From Cellulomonas persica (GTDB lineage Bacteria; Actinomycetota; Actinomycetes; Actinomycetales; Cellulomonadaceae): a DNA stretch of 64,000 nt. The notes beneath the pieces were generated by a model. The model worked only from the letters and a program-made list of their open reading frames with translations. It did no database searches and was not told where the DNA came from. Where the stretch lies: the NCBI RefSeq assembly GCF_007989825.1, contig NZ_BJUA01000001.1:248001-312000 (forward strand), read 5' to 3'. The position numbers and the translations under genes are program-made. Positions 1 to 7,753 of the stretch are shown in pieces. Position 1 is the first letter of the stretch; each line of letters begins with the position of its first letter.

Positions 1-941
1 AGGAGCACCTTCGCGTCCGCGGTTCCGACCGCATCATCCATACGCGTCATCAACCGATCGACCCTGCTGGCGATGAGGTCGAGCCGCTTCTGCCGCGCAA
101 CACGGATGCCCGCACGATGCTGCTCGAGCTCGTCGGGAGCCCCTCCGAGCACACGATCGAGCTCGAGGACGGCAACGGCGTCCTGCAGCTGGAAGCACCG
201 GGCCAGGACCGCCAGCCACTCCTCGACCACCGCCCGCGCGTGGTCGGCGGCCTTCGCGACCTCGCCCACCGCCTGCGCCCTCTCCAGCTTCTGGGCCACG
301 TCGTCGAGCTGGCGAAGCGCGTACGCCTGAGTCTCAGCGATGGTCGCAGGCGTGGCCTGGACCTTGGACCACGTGACGTCCGAGACGCCCCCGACGTGAT
401 CGCGGATGGTGAGCGCATCCTCGATGACGAGCAGAGCGCCCACCATCGCCGCCAGCGCCGCGTCCTTCTGCCCACGCAGGACGTCGTCGACCTTCGCGTC
501 GATGCGCACGAGGTAGTCGGTGATCTCCTGCATCGCCTGCTGCATGGCGAGCTGGGCCATGAGCCCCGCGACTCCCGTGAGCATCGCCGGGTTGGTCAGC
601 ATCGCGCCGGGCGTCCGCACGATCTCCAGGATGTGGCTCGTCTTGCCGCCATCCATCGCCACGGCGCGACTGCTCGAGGCACTTGAGCCCTTCATGAGCG
701 GCATGCTCTTCATGGCACGCGCCGACTCCTTGGTCAGCTTGACCCAACGCCCCGACGTCGCGGCGATCTGCGAGCCGGCCTCCAGAGCCGCGGCACCAGT
801 CGCCGTCGCCCCGCTCAGCCTGCGCAGCCCGAGGTCCTGCGAGGGCAGCCCTTCGGACGCCAGGAACCTCTCGATCGCACCGGCGTCGCCGAGGAGAGCG
901 ATGCCCTCGCCGTCGCTGACGAGCTCGATCTCGTCGTCCAT
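1..941 (-). CDS. Hypothetical helix-rich protein, C-terminus beyond window
   Basis: An open frame of 313 codons runs off the left edge, so the C-terminus is missing. It begins MDDEIELVSDGEGIALLGD at an ATG at 941 preceded by GGGAG. The middle (about residues 110-190) has two hydrophobic helical stretches joined by a charged amphipathic segment (YLVRIDAKVDDVLRGQKD). The rest is Ala/Leu/Glu-rich helix suited to coiled coil. I believe it belongs to a family seen in actinobacteria only as hypothetical proteins; no enzymatic motif is visible. The amphipathic helices could suit a membrane-interacting or pore-type protein, but that is speculation. No partner gene is visible on this side. Confidence 0.75.
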   Translation of the reverse strand, partial: MDDEIELVSDGEGIALLGDAGAIERFLASEGLPSQDLGLRRLSGATATGAAALEAGSQIAATSGRWVKLTKESARAMKSMPLMKGSSASSSRAVAMDGGKTSHILEIVRTPGAMLTNPAMLTGVAGLMAQLAMQQAMQEITDYLVRIDAKVDDVLRGQKDAALAAMVGALLVIEDALTIRDHVGGVSDVTWSKVQATPATIAETQAYALRQLDDVAQKLERAQAVGEVAKAADHARAVVEEWLAVLARCFQLQDAVAVLELDRVLGGAPDELEQHRAGIRVARQKRLDLIASRVDRLMTRMDDAVGTADAKVL

Positions 942-1147
942 CCCACGCTCCCGCCACTTGACGCACGTGCGCTGCCGCCCACGCCCGCGATCCAGCCCGA
1001 ATGACCCGCTGCTGCGACATCGCAGCGCGCGCTCACCGTACTGACCGCGCTACCCATCCCATCGGCGACTCCCAGCGTCGACGTGACGCCAGAACTCGAA
1101 CGGCCCAACTGGCGCGCCATCGCGACGCGAGGCCCGGGCACGACGAA

Positions 1148-1177
1148 GGCCGCCGACCCCGGACGGGGACGGCGGCC
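1148..1177. terminator. Compound GC hairpin
   Basis: GGCCGCC ... GGCGGCC arms enclose a second CCCCG/CGGGG pair. There is no T-tract, as usual for this genome. No gene ends next to it, so it may belong to the decayed element. Confidence 0.35.
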
Positions 1178-1260
1178 GGGTCAGCTGCTCGAGGAGGTGA
1201 CACCTGACCTGTGGTGCCGGGAGTCGGCGCGGGAACGATGTGCACCGTGCGCTTCATCAG

Positions 1261-1313
1261 AGCCTCGCCGCCTCGGGCGACCGCCACGACGTCCCGGCGG
1301 AACTCCATCGCAT
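1261..1313 (-). pseudogene. IS3-family transposase OrfA remnant
   Basis: The minus-strand frame contains AMEFRRDVVAVARGGEAL, which matches the start of IS3-type OrfA helix-turn-helix proteins (typically a -PEFRRDVVAVARRGEA- segment). The match stops after about 18 residues and the frame becomes unrelated, so this is a truncated relic. No terminal inverted repeats were found. Confidence 0.55.
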
Positions 1314-1460
1314 AGGCATGAAAGGCCTGACGCAGAGGTCGACACCCCCTGATCGCCGTAGCCGGCCAACCCCCGCAGCACATTTCCCGCACCGCCGCCG
1401 AGGTCCTCGTCACTCGGCCCGCTGACGCCGCACTGCGGTGTGCGCGCTACGGTGCAGAAC

Positions 1461-1847
1461 ATGGCCACCTGCATGGTGCTGCGCTGTGGCAACGAGTCCG
1501 CCGCGACGCGGGTCGTTCATAGCGGCGACCCGGATCGCCTGCCGATCGAGTTCCGCGTGTGCCGCGAACACGACTCGCTCATCGCCGCCGGCTTGCCGTT
1601 CAGGTACAACGACGAGGACCACGCCGTCTACGTCGGGAGGGACATTGATGCGGCTGGACTGCGCATGCTCGTGGACTACCTGGGCTGGCAGGACGACGCC
1701 GGCATGCCGAGCGACATGCACCGGCACGTCTTTCGCGACGACGCCGGCGACGAGTTCAGCTTCATCCTTCCCGACTGGCTCGCGGGAACGCTGCGCCGCA
1801 GGTGGGCCGAGCAGGGCATTGGCGACGACGACGTTCAGGGGGCGTAG
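1461..1847 (+). CDS. Hypothetical protein, 128 aa
   Basis: A compact acidic protein beginning MATCMVLRCGNESAATR. Two cysteines near the start (MATC, LRC) and a later C-R-E-H at about residues 35-38 could form a small metal site, but this is not a recognised finger. The C-terminal half has balanced composition (YLGWQDDAG, FSFILPDWL) unlike the shadows of this region, which supports it being real. An in-frame GTG at 1440 gives an alternative start 7 codons earlier; no clear ribosome site precedes either. No family or function recognised. Confidence 0.55.
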   Translation: MATCMVLRCGNESAATRVVHSGDPDRLPIEFRVCREHDSLIAAGLPFRYNDEDHAVYVGRDIDAAGLRMLVDYLGWQDDAGMPSDMHRHVFRDDAGDEFSFILPDWLAGTLRRRWAEQGIGDDDVQGA

Positions 1848-1853
1848 AGCGGC

Positions 1854-2030
1854 GCTCGCAAACCGGGACTCCTGCCAGAGCCTGGTGATCGGCAACCTCT
1901 TCGCGCGAGCAGCGGCGCGCTCGGCCACGACCTGCCAGGCGCAGGCCGCCGTGACCCGGTGCCGGTCGGCGTGCACGTCGACGAACCGGCCGATCGGGCG
2001 ACGGTTGATCGAGTAGCCGGTGCCGTCGAC
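1854..2030 (-). pseudogene. IS21-type IstA C-terminal remnant
   Basis: The minus-strand frame reads GYSINRRPIGRFVDVHADRH followed by a VVAE-RAAARAKRLPIT segment. This resembles the post-catalytic beta-barrel of IS21 IstA transposases (YSV-P-IGRRV-V ... VARH-R-WA-HQTITDP). Only about 60 residues survive and the end is divergent. With the IS3-like piece at 1261-1313 it marks an old insertion site next to the glycosyltransferase cluster. Confidence 0.5.
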
Positions 2031-2036
2031 GCGGGC

Positions 2037-3071
2037 TCAGGCGGCGGACGTCGGTTGCGGGCCGTCGGGCGTGATCCCAGCGACGATGCGACGGAACAGG
2101 CGTTCGTAGTCGTCGACCATGCGGTCGGCCGAGAAGCGGGCGAGCGCGTCAAGGCGGCACGCCGCGCGGTCGAGATCGCCGACGGCAGCGACGGCGGCGG
2201 TCGCTTGTGCGACGTCGTCGACGAGAAAGCCCGAGATGCCGGGCCGGACGAGCTCCGGCATCGAGCCGCGAAGGAAGGCGATGACGGGGGTGCCGGTGAT
2301 CATCGCCTCGACCACGGACAGGCCGAACGGCTCGTCGAAGTCGATGAGGTGCAGCAGCGCCCGCGCGCCGCCGAGCAGCTGGTTGCGTTCCGCGGGCCCG
2401 ACCGGTCCCCGGTAGGTCACGTTCGTGCCGTCGAGGTGCGGCTCGACCTCGCGGCGGTGGTAGTCGGCGTCCTGGATCACACCGGCGATGACGAGCGGCA
2501 GGCCGACGCGGCGGGCCACCTCGATCGCCGCTGCGGTGCCCTTGTCCGGGTGGATGCGCCCGAGGAACAGCAGGTACCCGCCGTCACCCGCGCCGGCGGT
2601 GAAGTCTCGTGCCTCGATGCCGTGATGGATCGTCGCCGCGTAGGTCAGGTCGGCTCGACGGTCGGCGTGACTGATGGCGACGTAGTGGCCGACGTCGTCG
2701 TAGGCGCGGTAGACGGGCACGATGTGTTCCGAGGAGAAGCCGTGGATCGTCGTGACCACGGGCGTCGACGTCATGCGGGTGAAGACGAGTGGCAGGAAGT
2801 CGAACTGGTTGCTGATGACGTCGAACTGGTCGGCGCGCTCGAACACGGCGGCGATGTGGAGGGCCTCGAAGACCTTGGCGTCGACCGAGGCGTCTTCCTC
2901 GTAGCCGGCGGGCGCCTCGGCGTGCAGCCGGGCCGAGGTCAGCGAGTCCGCCGTCGCGAACAAGGTGACGTCGTGCCCACGGGCGACGAGCCCCTCGGTG
3001 ATCGTCGCCGCGACCTGTTCCCACGGCCCGTAGTCGCGCGGCGGCACGCGATGCGCGATCGAGGCGAGCAC
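2037..3071 (-). CDS. GT4-family glycosyltransferase
   Basis: A retaining GT-B glycosyltransferase of about 344 residues. The N-terminal domain starts LASIAHRVPPRDYGPWEQ, typical of a GT4 subgroup. The C-terminal nucleotide-sugar domain contains GGYLLFLGRIHPDKG and the EX7E region EPFGLSVVEAMITGTPVIAF. The predicted cytosolic enzyme would transfer a sugar from a nucleotide donor; the acceptor is unknown. The annotated start is GTG 3071, but family members begin four residues earlier (M-R-V-A-V-L-A-S). Here that position is GTC at 3083, five bases after a strong GGGGAGG (3089-3095), so the start is unresolved. It is divergent from the second glycosyltransferase at 3288. Confidence 0.88.
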   Translation of the reverse strand: MLASIAHRVPPRDYGPWEQVAATITEGLVARGHDVTLFATADSLTSARLHAEAPAGYEEDASVDAKVFEALHIAAVFERADQFDVISNQFDFLPLVFTRMTSTPVVTTIHGFSSEHIVPVYRAYDDVGHYVAISHADRRADLTYAATIHHGIEARDFTAGAGDGGYLLFLGRIHPDKGTAAAIEVARRVGLPLVIAGVIQDADYHRREVEPHLDGTNVTYRGPVGPAERNQLLGGARALLHLIDFDEPFGLSVVEAMITGTPVIAFLRGSMPELVRPGISGFLVDDVAQATAAVAAVGDLDRAACRLDALARFSADRMVDDYERLFRRIVAGITPDGPQPTSAA

Positions 3072-3287
3072 GGCGACTCTGACGGTGGCCTCCCCGGGTT
3101 CGGCTCGAGCGTACGCCGGGGCCTCGAGGGATCTGGGGTAAGGTGACGGAGCAGCATCGCACTGGGCCGGACGTCATTCGCGGCCTCGGCTCCGCCCCTG
3201 TGCGGAGCACTCAGGGACGCGGCCTTCTCTCCTCCTCCGTGCACGGCAGCACTCTCGCTGCGGCAACGCACCATGGAAGAGGCCCCC

Positions 3288-4415
3288 ATGGGCGCCCGAA
3301 TCGGCATGCTGTCCACCTATCCACCCACGCAGTGCGGCATCGCGACGTTCAGCGAGGCACTGGTCACGCACCTGGTGGCCGCCGGGGCGGACGTCGGCCT
3401 GGTCCGGCTCGTGGACGCGCCCGCGCCGCCCGTGCCGCTGGTGGTCGAGCAATGGGTCACCGCCGAGCCCGCGGCTGCGGCCGCGGCGACGCTGGACGAC
3501 TACGACGTCGCCGTGGTGCAGCACGAGTACGGCATCTACGGCGGCCCCGACGGGCAGGACCTCCTCGACCTCGTCGCGCGGCTGAACGTCCCGGTCGTCG
3601 CGGTGCTGCACACGGTCCTGACCCGGCCGTCGAGGAACCAGCACCGAGTCATGGCCGAGCTCGTCGACCACGCGGCGGCGCTGGTCACGATGACCACGAC
3701 CGCTCGCGACAGGCTGATCACCGGCTGGGGCGTCGACCCGGACCGCGTGACGGTCATCCCGCACGGCGCCGAGGACAACCGGTCCGCCATCGTGCCGTTC
3801 CCCAACGGAAACACCCGCCGACGCCGCGTGCTGACGTGGGGACTGTTGTCCGAGGGCAAGGGGATCGAGTGGGCCCTGCTCGGTCTCGCGGAGCTGCGAC
3901 GCAAGATGCCGCTGCCGGACTATGAGGTCGTCGGCCAGACCCACCCGCGCGTCCTGGAGCGCGAGGGCGAGGCGTACCGCGACCGGCTCGTGGAGATGAC
4001 GGCGAGCCTGCACCTGGCCGAACGGGTCCGGTTCGAGCGCAGGTACCTGTCGAGCCCGGACCTGCGTGAGGTGGTGCGGCAGGCAGACGTGATCCTGCTT
4101 CCGTACGACTCGCCCGACCAGGTGACGTCCGGAGTGCTGACGGAGGCGGTCGCTGCCGGCAAGCCGGTGATCTCGACGAACTTCCCGCACGCGGTCGAGC
4201 TGCTCTCGAGCGGCGCCGGCCTCCTGGTGCCGCCGCGCGACCCGTCCGCGCTCGCCGTCGCCCTCGAGCGGGTGCTCACGATCCATGGGCTGGCCGACCG
4301 GATGGCCGCGACGTCCCGAAACCTCGCCGCGTCCTTGCTGTGGCCCACCGTGGCCGCGCGCTACCTCGAGCTTGCCTCGTCGATGCGAGCACTGACCGTT
4401 CCCGCCGCGCTCTGA
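3288..4415 (+). CDS. GT4-family glycosyltransferase (first gene of mannoside operon)
   Basis: A 375-residue GT-B enzyme. The N-terminal motif MLSTYPPTQCGIATFSEAL is typical of GT4 enzymes working on mannose-type chains. The C-terminal donor domain has VLTWGLLSEGKGIEWAL and PYDSPDQVTSGVLTEAVAAG, with the conserved Glu and loop. ATG 3288 is preferred because AAGAGG lies five bases upstream; ATG 3273 is possible. Its TGA overlaps the next ATG (TGATG at 4413-4417), so it is translationally coupled to the toroid protein and GH130 enzyme that follow. Acceptor and donor are inferred only from context. Confidence 0.88.
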   Translation: MGARIGMLSTYPPTQCGIATFSEALVTHLVAAGADVGLVRLVDAPAPPVPLVVEQWVTAEPAAAAAATLDDYDVAVVQHEYGIYGGPDGQDLLDLVARLNVPVVAVLHTVLTRPSRNQHRVMAELVDHAAALVTMTTTARDRLITGWGVDPDRVTVIPHGAEDNRSAIVPFPNGNTRRRRVLTWGLLSEGKGIEWALLGLAELRRKMPLPDYEVVGQTHPRVLEREGEAYRDRLVEMTASLHLAERVRFERRYLSSPDLREVVRQADVILLPYDSPDQVTSGVLTEAVAAGKPVISTNFPHAVELLSSGAGLLVPPRDPSALAVALERVLTIHGLADRMAATSRNLAASLLWPTVAARYLELASSMRALTVPAAL

Positions 4416-5446
4416 TGGACGGCACGACGGCCCGCGGCCGTCCGCTCCCGCTCGAGCACCTGCTGCACCTGACGACGCCGGACGGGCTCTACGAGCACGC
4501 GCTGGGCACGGCGCCGCGCGTCGCGAACGGCATGTGCGTCGACGACGTCGCCCGCGCGCTCGTCGTCATGGCACGGATGCCGGCGCCCACGCCCACGACG
4601 CGGACGATGACGACGACCTGCCTGCGCTTCCTCCGGGATGGCCAACGCTCCGACGGCCTCATGCACAACAGACGGACCGCTGGTCGCACGTGGGTCGACG
4701 CGGCGTCGACCGGAGACCACTGGGGCCGTGCGCTGTGGGCATTCGGCACGGCCGCCGCGCACCTGGCCGACGAGGATGTCACCGCGGACGCCCTCCGAGG
4801 CGCCGACCTGGCGATGCGCGCACGATCCCGCTACCCCCGCGCGATGGCCTACGCTGCGCTCGGCGCCGCCCAGATGCGCCGCATCTCGCGCGACGACGTG
4901 ATGGCGTCCCGCCTGCTGCTCGACGCCCGAGCGGTGCTACCCCGCTTCGGCTCTGGCGAGTCGTGGCCGTGGCCCGAGGCCCGTCTGACCTATGCCAACG
5001 CGGTGATCCCGCAGGCGATGGTCGTCATCGGGGTCGAGCTGGGCGACGACGACCTGCTGAAGAACGGCCTTCGCCTGCTGCGCTGGCTCGTCGACGAGCA
5101 GACCGTCGACGGTCACCTGTCGCTCGTCCCTGCCGGCGGACGGGGACCGGGCGACGCACGCCCGGGCTTCGACCAGCAGCCCATCGAGGCCGCCGTGCTG
5201 GCCGAGGCCGCGTCGACCGCGTACCTGGCGACGGGCGACGGGGGCTGGCACGCGGTCGTCGACCGGTGCGTCGCCTGGTTCGAGGGCGACAACGACAGCC
5301 GCGTCCCGATGCGGGACCTCGAGACCGGCGGCGGCTACGACGGCCTGGAGCCGGCGGGCGTGAACCGGAACCAGGGCGCGGAGTCGACGCTCGCGTGGCT
5401 GGCCTGCCTCCAGCTGGCGCAGGCGCAGCCCTTCGCGGCGCGATGA
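4415..5446 (+). CDS. Alpha/alpha-toroid carbohydrate-active protein
   Basis: A 343-residue protein with repeated helical hairpins and aromatic/acidic loops (GDHWGRALWAFG, GESWPWPEARLTYANA, GVNRNQGAESTLAWL), the pattern of six-hairpin (alpha/alpha)6 glycosidase folds. Databases often label such proteins glycosyltransferase or glycosidase by context. Asp and Glu in the three loops above are possible catalytic residues. It sits between a GT4 gene (TGATG overlap) and a GH130 gene (ATGA overlap), so the three products probably act on the same glycan. No signal peptide; cytosolic. The exact reaction is unknown. Confidence 0.75.
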   Translation: MDGTTARGRPLPLEHLLHLTTPDGLYEHALGTAPRVANGMCVDDVARALVVMARMPAPTPTTRTMTTTCLRFLRDGQRSDGLMHNRRTAGRTWVDAASTGDHWGRALWAFGTAAAHLADEDVTADALRGADLAMRARSRYPRAMAYAALGAAQMRRISRDDVMASRLLLDARAVLPRFGSGESWPWPEARLTYANAVIPQAMVVIGVELGDDDLLKNGLRLLRWLVDEQTVDGHLSLVPAGGRGPGDARPGFDQQPIEAAVLAEAASTAYLATGDGGWHAVVDRCVAWFEGDNDSRVPMRDLETGGGYDGLEPAGVNRNQGAESTLAWLACLQLAQAQPFAAR

Positions 5447-6930
5447 GCTCCTCCGCGACCGACGACCCGAGCTGGGTCCGACGCACCGACGTCAGGCTGG
5501 GTCCGGACCCCACGCGTGTGGTCAGCACGCTCTTCCTGCCGGGCCAGGAGCTGCTCGCGTCCGGCGAGTCGCGATCGGCGGGCGTGCTCGCCCGTGTGCT
5601 GGGCCTGACCGACGGCGAGGTCGACGCGGAGCTCGACGCCCTGGCCCGTGCGTTCGCTCCTCGTCACCGGGACCTCGACGCCAGCTGGGACGCCCACTTC
5701 GCATTGATGCGCCACCGGCTCACCGACGCGGCGGACCTGACGCCTCACCGGCGGCGGCTCATCGGCGCTTACTTCACCCAGGAGTTCGCTGTGGAGGGCG
5801 CGGCACTGTTCAACCCAACCCTCGTCCCGCACCCCGACCAGAGGGGAGTCGCGGCGGGCGCCACGCGTTTCGTCATGACCGTGCGCGCCGTCGGCGAAGG
5901 CCACGTCTCGAGCATGGGTCTGCGCACGGGCGTCATCGACGCCCACGACGACCTCACGTTCGATCCACCTCCGTCGGTCGGCGTGCTCCCGGCTACCCTG
6001 GCCTCCCCCTACTCGCGCGAGGCTTTCCAGCATCGGCTCGACGACCTCGGCAGCCACCTGACCAACGCCGACTTCGTCCTGGACGCCCTGCCGCCGACGT
6101 TCGACCGGAACGACCTCGATCGCGCCCTGGACGTGCTACGCGCTCAGCGCCTGACTCGGGGCGCGGCAGAACGCACCATCGCCCGCCTCGAGTGGATCGC
6201 CGACTGCACCTACCAGGTCGAGTACCCGTCCGACTCGGCCATCGGCGAGAGAGTGCTGCTGCCGCACGGCGCCTCGGAGAGCCACGGAGTGGAAGACGTC
6301 CGGATGGTGCGCTTCACCGCTCCCGACGGCGAGCAGGAGTACCTGGCCTCCTACACGGCCTTCGACGGGCGGGAGGTGTCGATGCAGCTGCTGCGCACCA
6401 GCGACTTCACCCGGTTCACGGCGACCCCCTTGTCGGGCCCGGGTGCACGGAACAAGGGCCTCGCGCTCTTCCCCCGTCAGGTCGGTGACCGATATCTCGC
6501 GCTGTCACGGGCCGACCGGGAGACCAACTCGGTCACCACGTCGAGCGACCTGCTGCACTGGGAAGAGCCCGTCGTCGTCCAGCGTCCCGCACACCCTTGG
6601 GAGCTGGTCCAGCTCGGCAACTGCGGATCGCCGATCGAGACCGCGAGCGGCTGGGTCGTCCTGACCCACGGCGTCGGACCGATGCGCACCTATTGCATCG
6701 GCGCGCTGTTGCTCGACCTGGACGACCCGACTCGGGTCCGTGGACGCCTCGCGCGCCCCCTGCTCACCCCTGCGGCCGACGAGCGCTCCGGCTACGTCCC
6801 CAACGTCGTCTACTCCTGCGGAGCCATGCTCCACGGCCGCACGCTCGTCCTACCGTACGGCTGCAGCGACTCCACGATCCGCATCGCACTGGCCGACCTG
6901 GACGCCCTGATCGAGGAGCTGCACACTTGA
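5443..6930 (+). CDS. GH130 mannoside phosphorylase/hydrolase
   Basis: A 495-residue protein whose C-terminal two-thirds is a five-bladed propeller with clear GH130 signatures: GVEDVRMVRF, YLASYTAFDGR, NKGLALFPR, PWELVQLGNCGSPIET, HGVGPMRTYCIGALLLDLDD and GYVPNVVYSCGAM. GH130 enzymes are phosphorylases (or hydrolases) of beta-mannosides, including beta-1,2- and beta-1,4-linked chains. The N-terminal about 200 residues form a helical extension, as in longer GH130 subgroups. Start ATG 5443 overlaps the previous stop. No signal peptide, so an intracellular chain is expected. Whether it phosphorolyses or hydrolyses cannot be read from sequence alone. Confidence 0.9.
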   Translation: MSSSATDDPSWVRRTDVRLGPDPTRVVSTLFLPGQELLASGESRSAGVLARVLGLTDGEVDAELDALARAFAPRHRDLDASWDAHFALMRHRLTDAADLTPHRRRLIGAYFTQEFAVEGAALFNPTLVPHPDQRGVAAGATRFVMTVRAVGEGHVSSMGLRTGVIDAHDDLTFDPPPSVGVLPATLASPYSREAFQHRLDDLGSHLTNADFVLDALPPTFDRNDLDRALDVLRAQRLTRGAAERTIARLEWIADCTYQVEYPSDSAIGERVLLPHGASESHGVEDVRMVRFTAPDGEQEYLASYTAFDGREVSMQLLRTSDFTRFTATPLSGPGARNKGLALFPRQVGDRYLALSRADRETNSVTTSSDLLHWEEPVVVQRPAHPWELVQLGNCGSPIETASGWVVLTHGVGPMRTYCIGALLLDLDDPTRVRGRLARPLLTPAADERSGYVPNVVYSCGAMLHGRTLVLPYGCSDSTIRIALADLDALIEELHT

Positions 6931-7196
6931 CCGACACCCCTGGCGCGGGCACGCCGACCGGCCCCAGCAGCGGCGACCGCTCTCCCACGGTGGCTGCCCG
7001 CGCCAGCTTCGGGCGCACCGTCGGCGTGTCCAAACCCTGGGGGCACGAGGCCCTGTTCGCCGACGGCACGCACGGCTACGTCGGCAAGCTCATCTTCGTG
7101 CGAGCCGGACGCGAGCGGGTCCTCGACGAGGTCTCCGACACGCCCGCCGGTGCGCGTGCGCGTCGGAGACCGGCTGGTCGCAATCAGGCCCTAGCG
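6927..7196 (+). pseudogene. Decayed mannose-6-phosphate-isomerase-like cupin
   Basis: A TTG at 6927 overlaps the GH130 stop (TTGA). The frame contains VGVSKPWGHEALFADGTHGY and YVGKLIFVRAG, the opening beta strands of type II phosphomannose-isomerase-like cupins. The conserved His/Glu metal strand that should follow is missing. A later cupin-like strand (VRVRVGDRLVAIRP) appears only in another frame and ends in TAG near 7196. This indicates an internal deletion with a frame change. The original frame stays open to 7292 but reads as filler. The link to mannose fits the GH130 gene directly upstream. Confidence 0.6.
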
Positions 7197-7230
7197 GGCG
7201 GCGGGGTGCATCTCAACGGGCCCGGGGGAC

Positions 7231-7244
7231 CGAACAGGCGTACG
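7231..7244. promoter_or_regulatory. LexA/SOS-box-like site overlapping a -10-like TACGAT
   Basis: CGAACAGGCGTACG fits the Gram-positive/actinobacterial SOS box CGAAC-N4-GTTCG with one substitution (A for T in the right half). It overlaps TACGAT (7241-7246), a plausible -10. Downstream is the LapA-domain gene. No damage-response gene is present, so this could be coincidence. Confidence 0.3.
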
Positions 7245-7278
7245 ATTGAGCTCCAGGAACCGGCTCGAGCCAAGGACC

Positions 7279-7306
7279 AGCCCTCCTGGTGACACCAAGG
7301 AGGGCT
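7279..7306 (+). promoter_or_regulatory. Hairpin sequestering the Shine-Dalgarno of the LapA-domain gene
   Basis: AGCCCTCCT (7279-7287) and AGGAGGGCT (7298-7306) are perfect 9-bp complements around a 10-base loop that is itself nearly palindromic (GGTGACACCA). The 3' arm contains the entire AGGAGG ribosome site of the ATG at 7309. In RNA this would mask initiation, suggesting thermosensor-, ligand- or coupling-type control. It could also serve as a terminator for the upstream operon, but no T-tract follows. Confidence 0.6.
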
Positions 7307-7308
7307 TC

Positions 7309-7683
7309 ATGCCCGTCCAGAGCAACTCCACGCCTCAGCCCGCCCACGACCTCGAGCATCCGCTCTCCATCGACGACTGGCCCTCCCGGCCCGCCCCGGG
7401 CCCGCGAGCGGCCAGGCCGGTGCGGAGCCGGACCAGCGCCGCCTGGTTCGGCGTCTGCGTCGGCGCCCTCGTCCTCGTCGCCCTCGTCGTGTTCATGATG
7501 CAGAACACGGCGCCCGTCGAGGTCACCTTCCTCGGGATGTCCGGCGCAGCGCCGCTCGCGCTCGTCCTGCTCATCGCGGGTCTCGGTGTCGGCATCGTCG
7601 CGCTCGTCGTCGGTGCCCTGCGCATCGGCCAGCTGCGCCGCCGCATCCGCGCCGACCGGCGCTCCACGCCGCTCGCTCGCTGA
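7309..7683 (+). CDS. LapA (DUF1049) domain membrane protein
   Basis: A 124-residue protein with a Pro/Arg-rich cytosolic N-terminus followed by two transmembrane helices (about residues 46-64 and 80-104). The inter-helix segment MMQNTAPVEVTFLGMSG is the LapA/DUF1049 signature (Q-N-x-x-V-x-x-x-F-L). A basic tail (RIGQLRRRIRADRR) follows. The E. coli homologue LapA works with LapB in envelope lipid control; the role in actinobacteria is unknown. ATG 7309 is set by AAGGAGGG, which lies in the hairpin at 7279-7306. It is followed by a hairpin terminator at 7694-7727. Confidence 0.85.
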   Translation: MPVQSNSTPQPAHDLEHPLSIDDWPSRPAPGPRAARPVRSRTSAAWFGVCVGALVLVALVVFMMQNTAPVEVTFLGMSGAAPLALVLLIAGLGVGIVALVVGALRIGQLRRRIRADRRSTPLAR

Positions 7684-7693
7684 GCCGCCTCGA

Positions 7694-7727
7694 CGCCCGC
7701 CCGGGAAGCACTCTCCCGGTGCGGGCG
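7694..7727 (+). terminator. Hairpin terminator after LapA-domain gene
   Basis: CGCCCGC-CCGGGA pairs with TCCCGG-T-GCGGGCG around a 7-base loop, just after the stop at 7683. It lacks a U-tract. The next gene starts 27 bases later, so it may attenuate rather than end transcription. Confidence 0.5.
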
Positions 7728-7753
7728 ACACCCACCTTCGGAAGAGGTCCGCC

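Larger units (their letters stand above)
942..1460. other. Gene-poor stretch with transposase remnant
   Basis: About 520 bases without an intact gene. It holds the probable promoter of the leftward gene, a GC-rich hairpin at 1148-1177 and a short IS3-type transposase remnant at 1261-1313. All longer frames read as low-complexity Arg/Ala/Pro shadows. Confidence 0.5.

Noticed and set aside
1410..1976. One 188-codon minus-strand gene across 1410-1976
   Set aside because: Only its first part matches the IS21-type remnant; the rest is the shadow of the 128-residue plus-strand gene.
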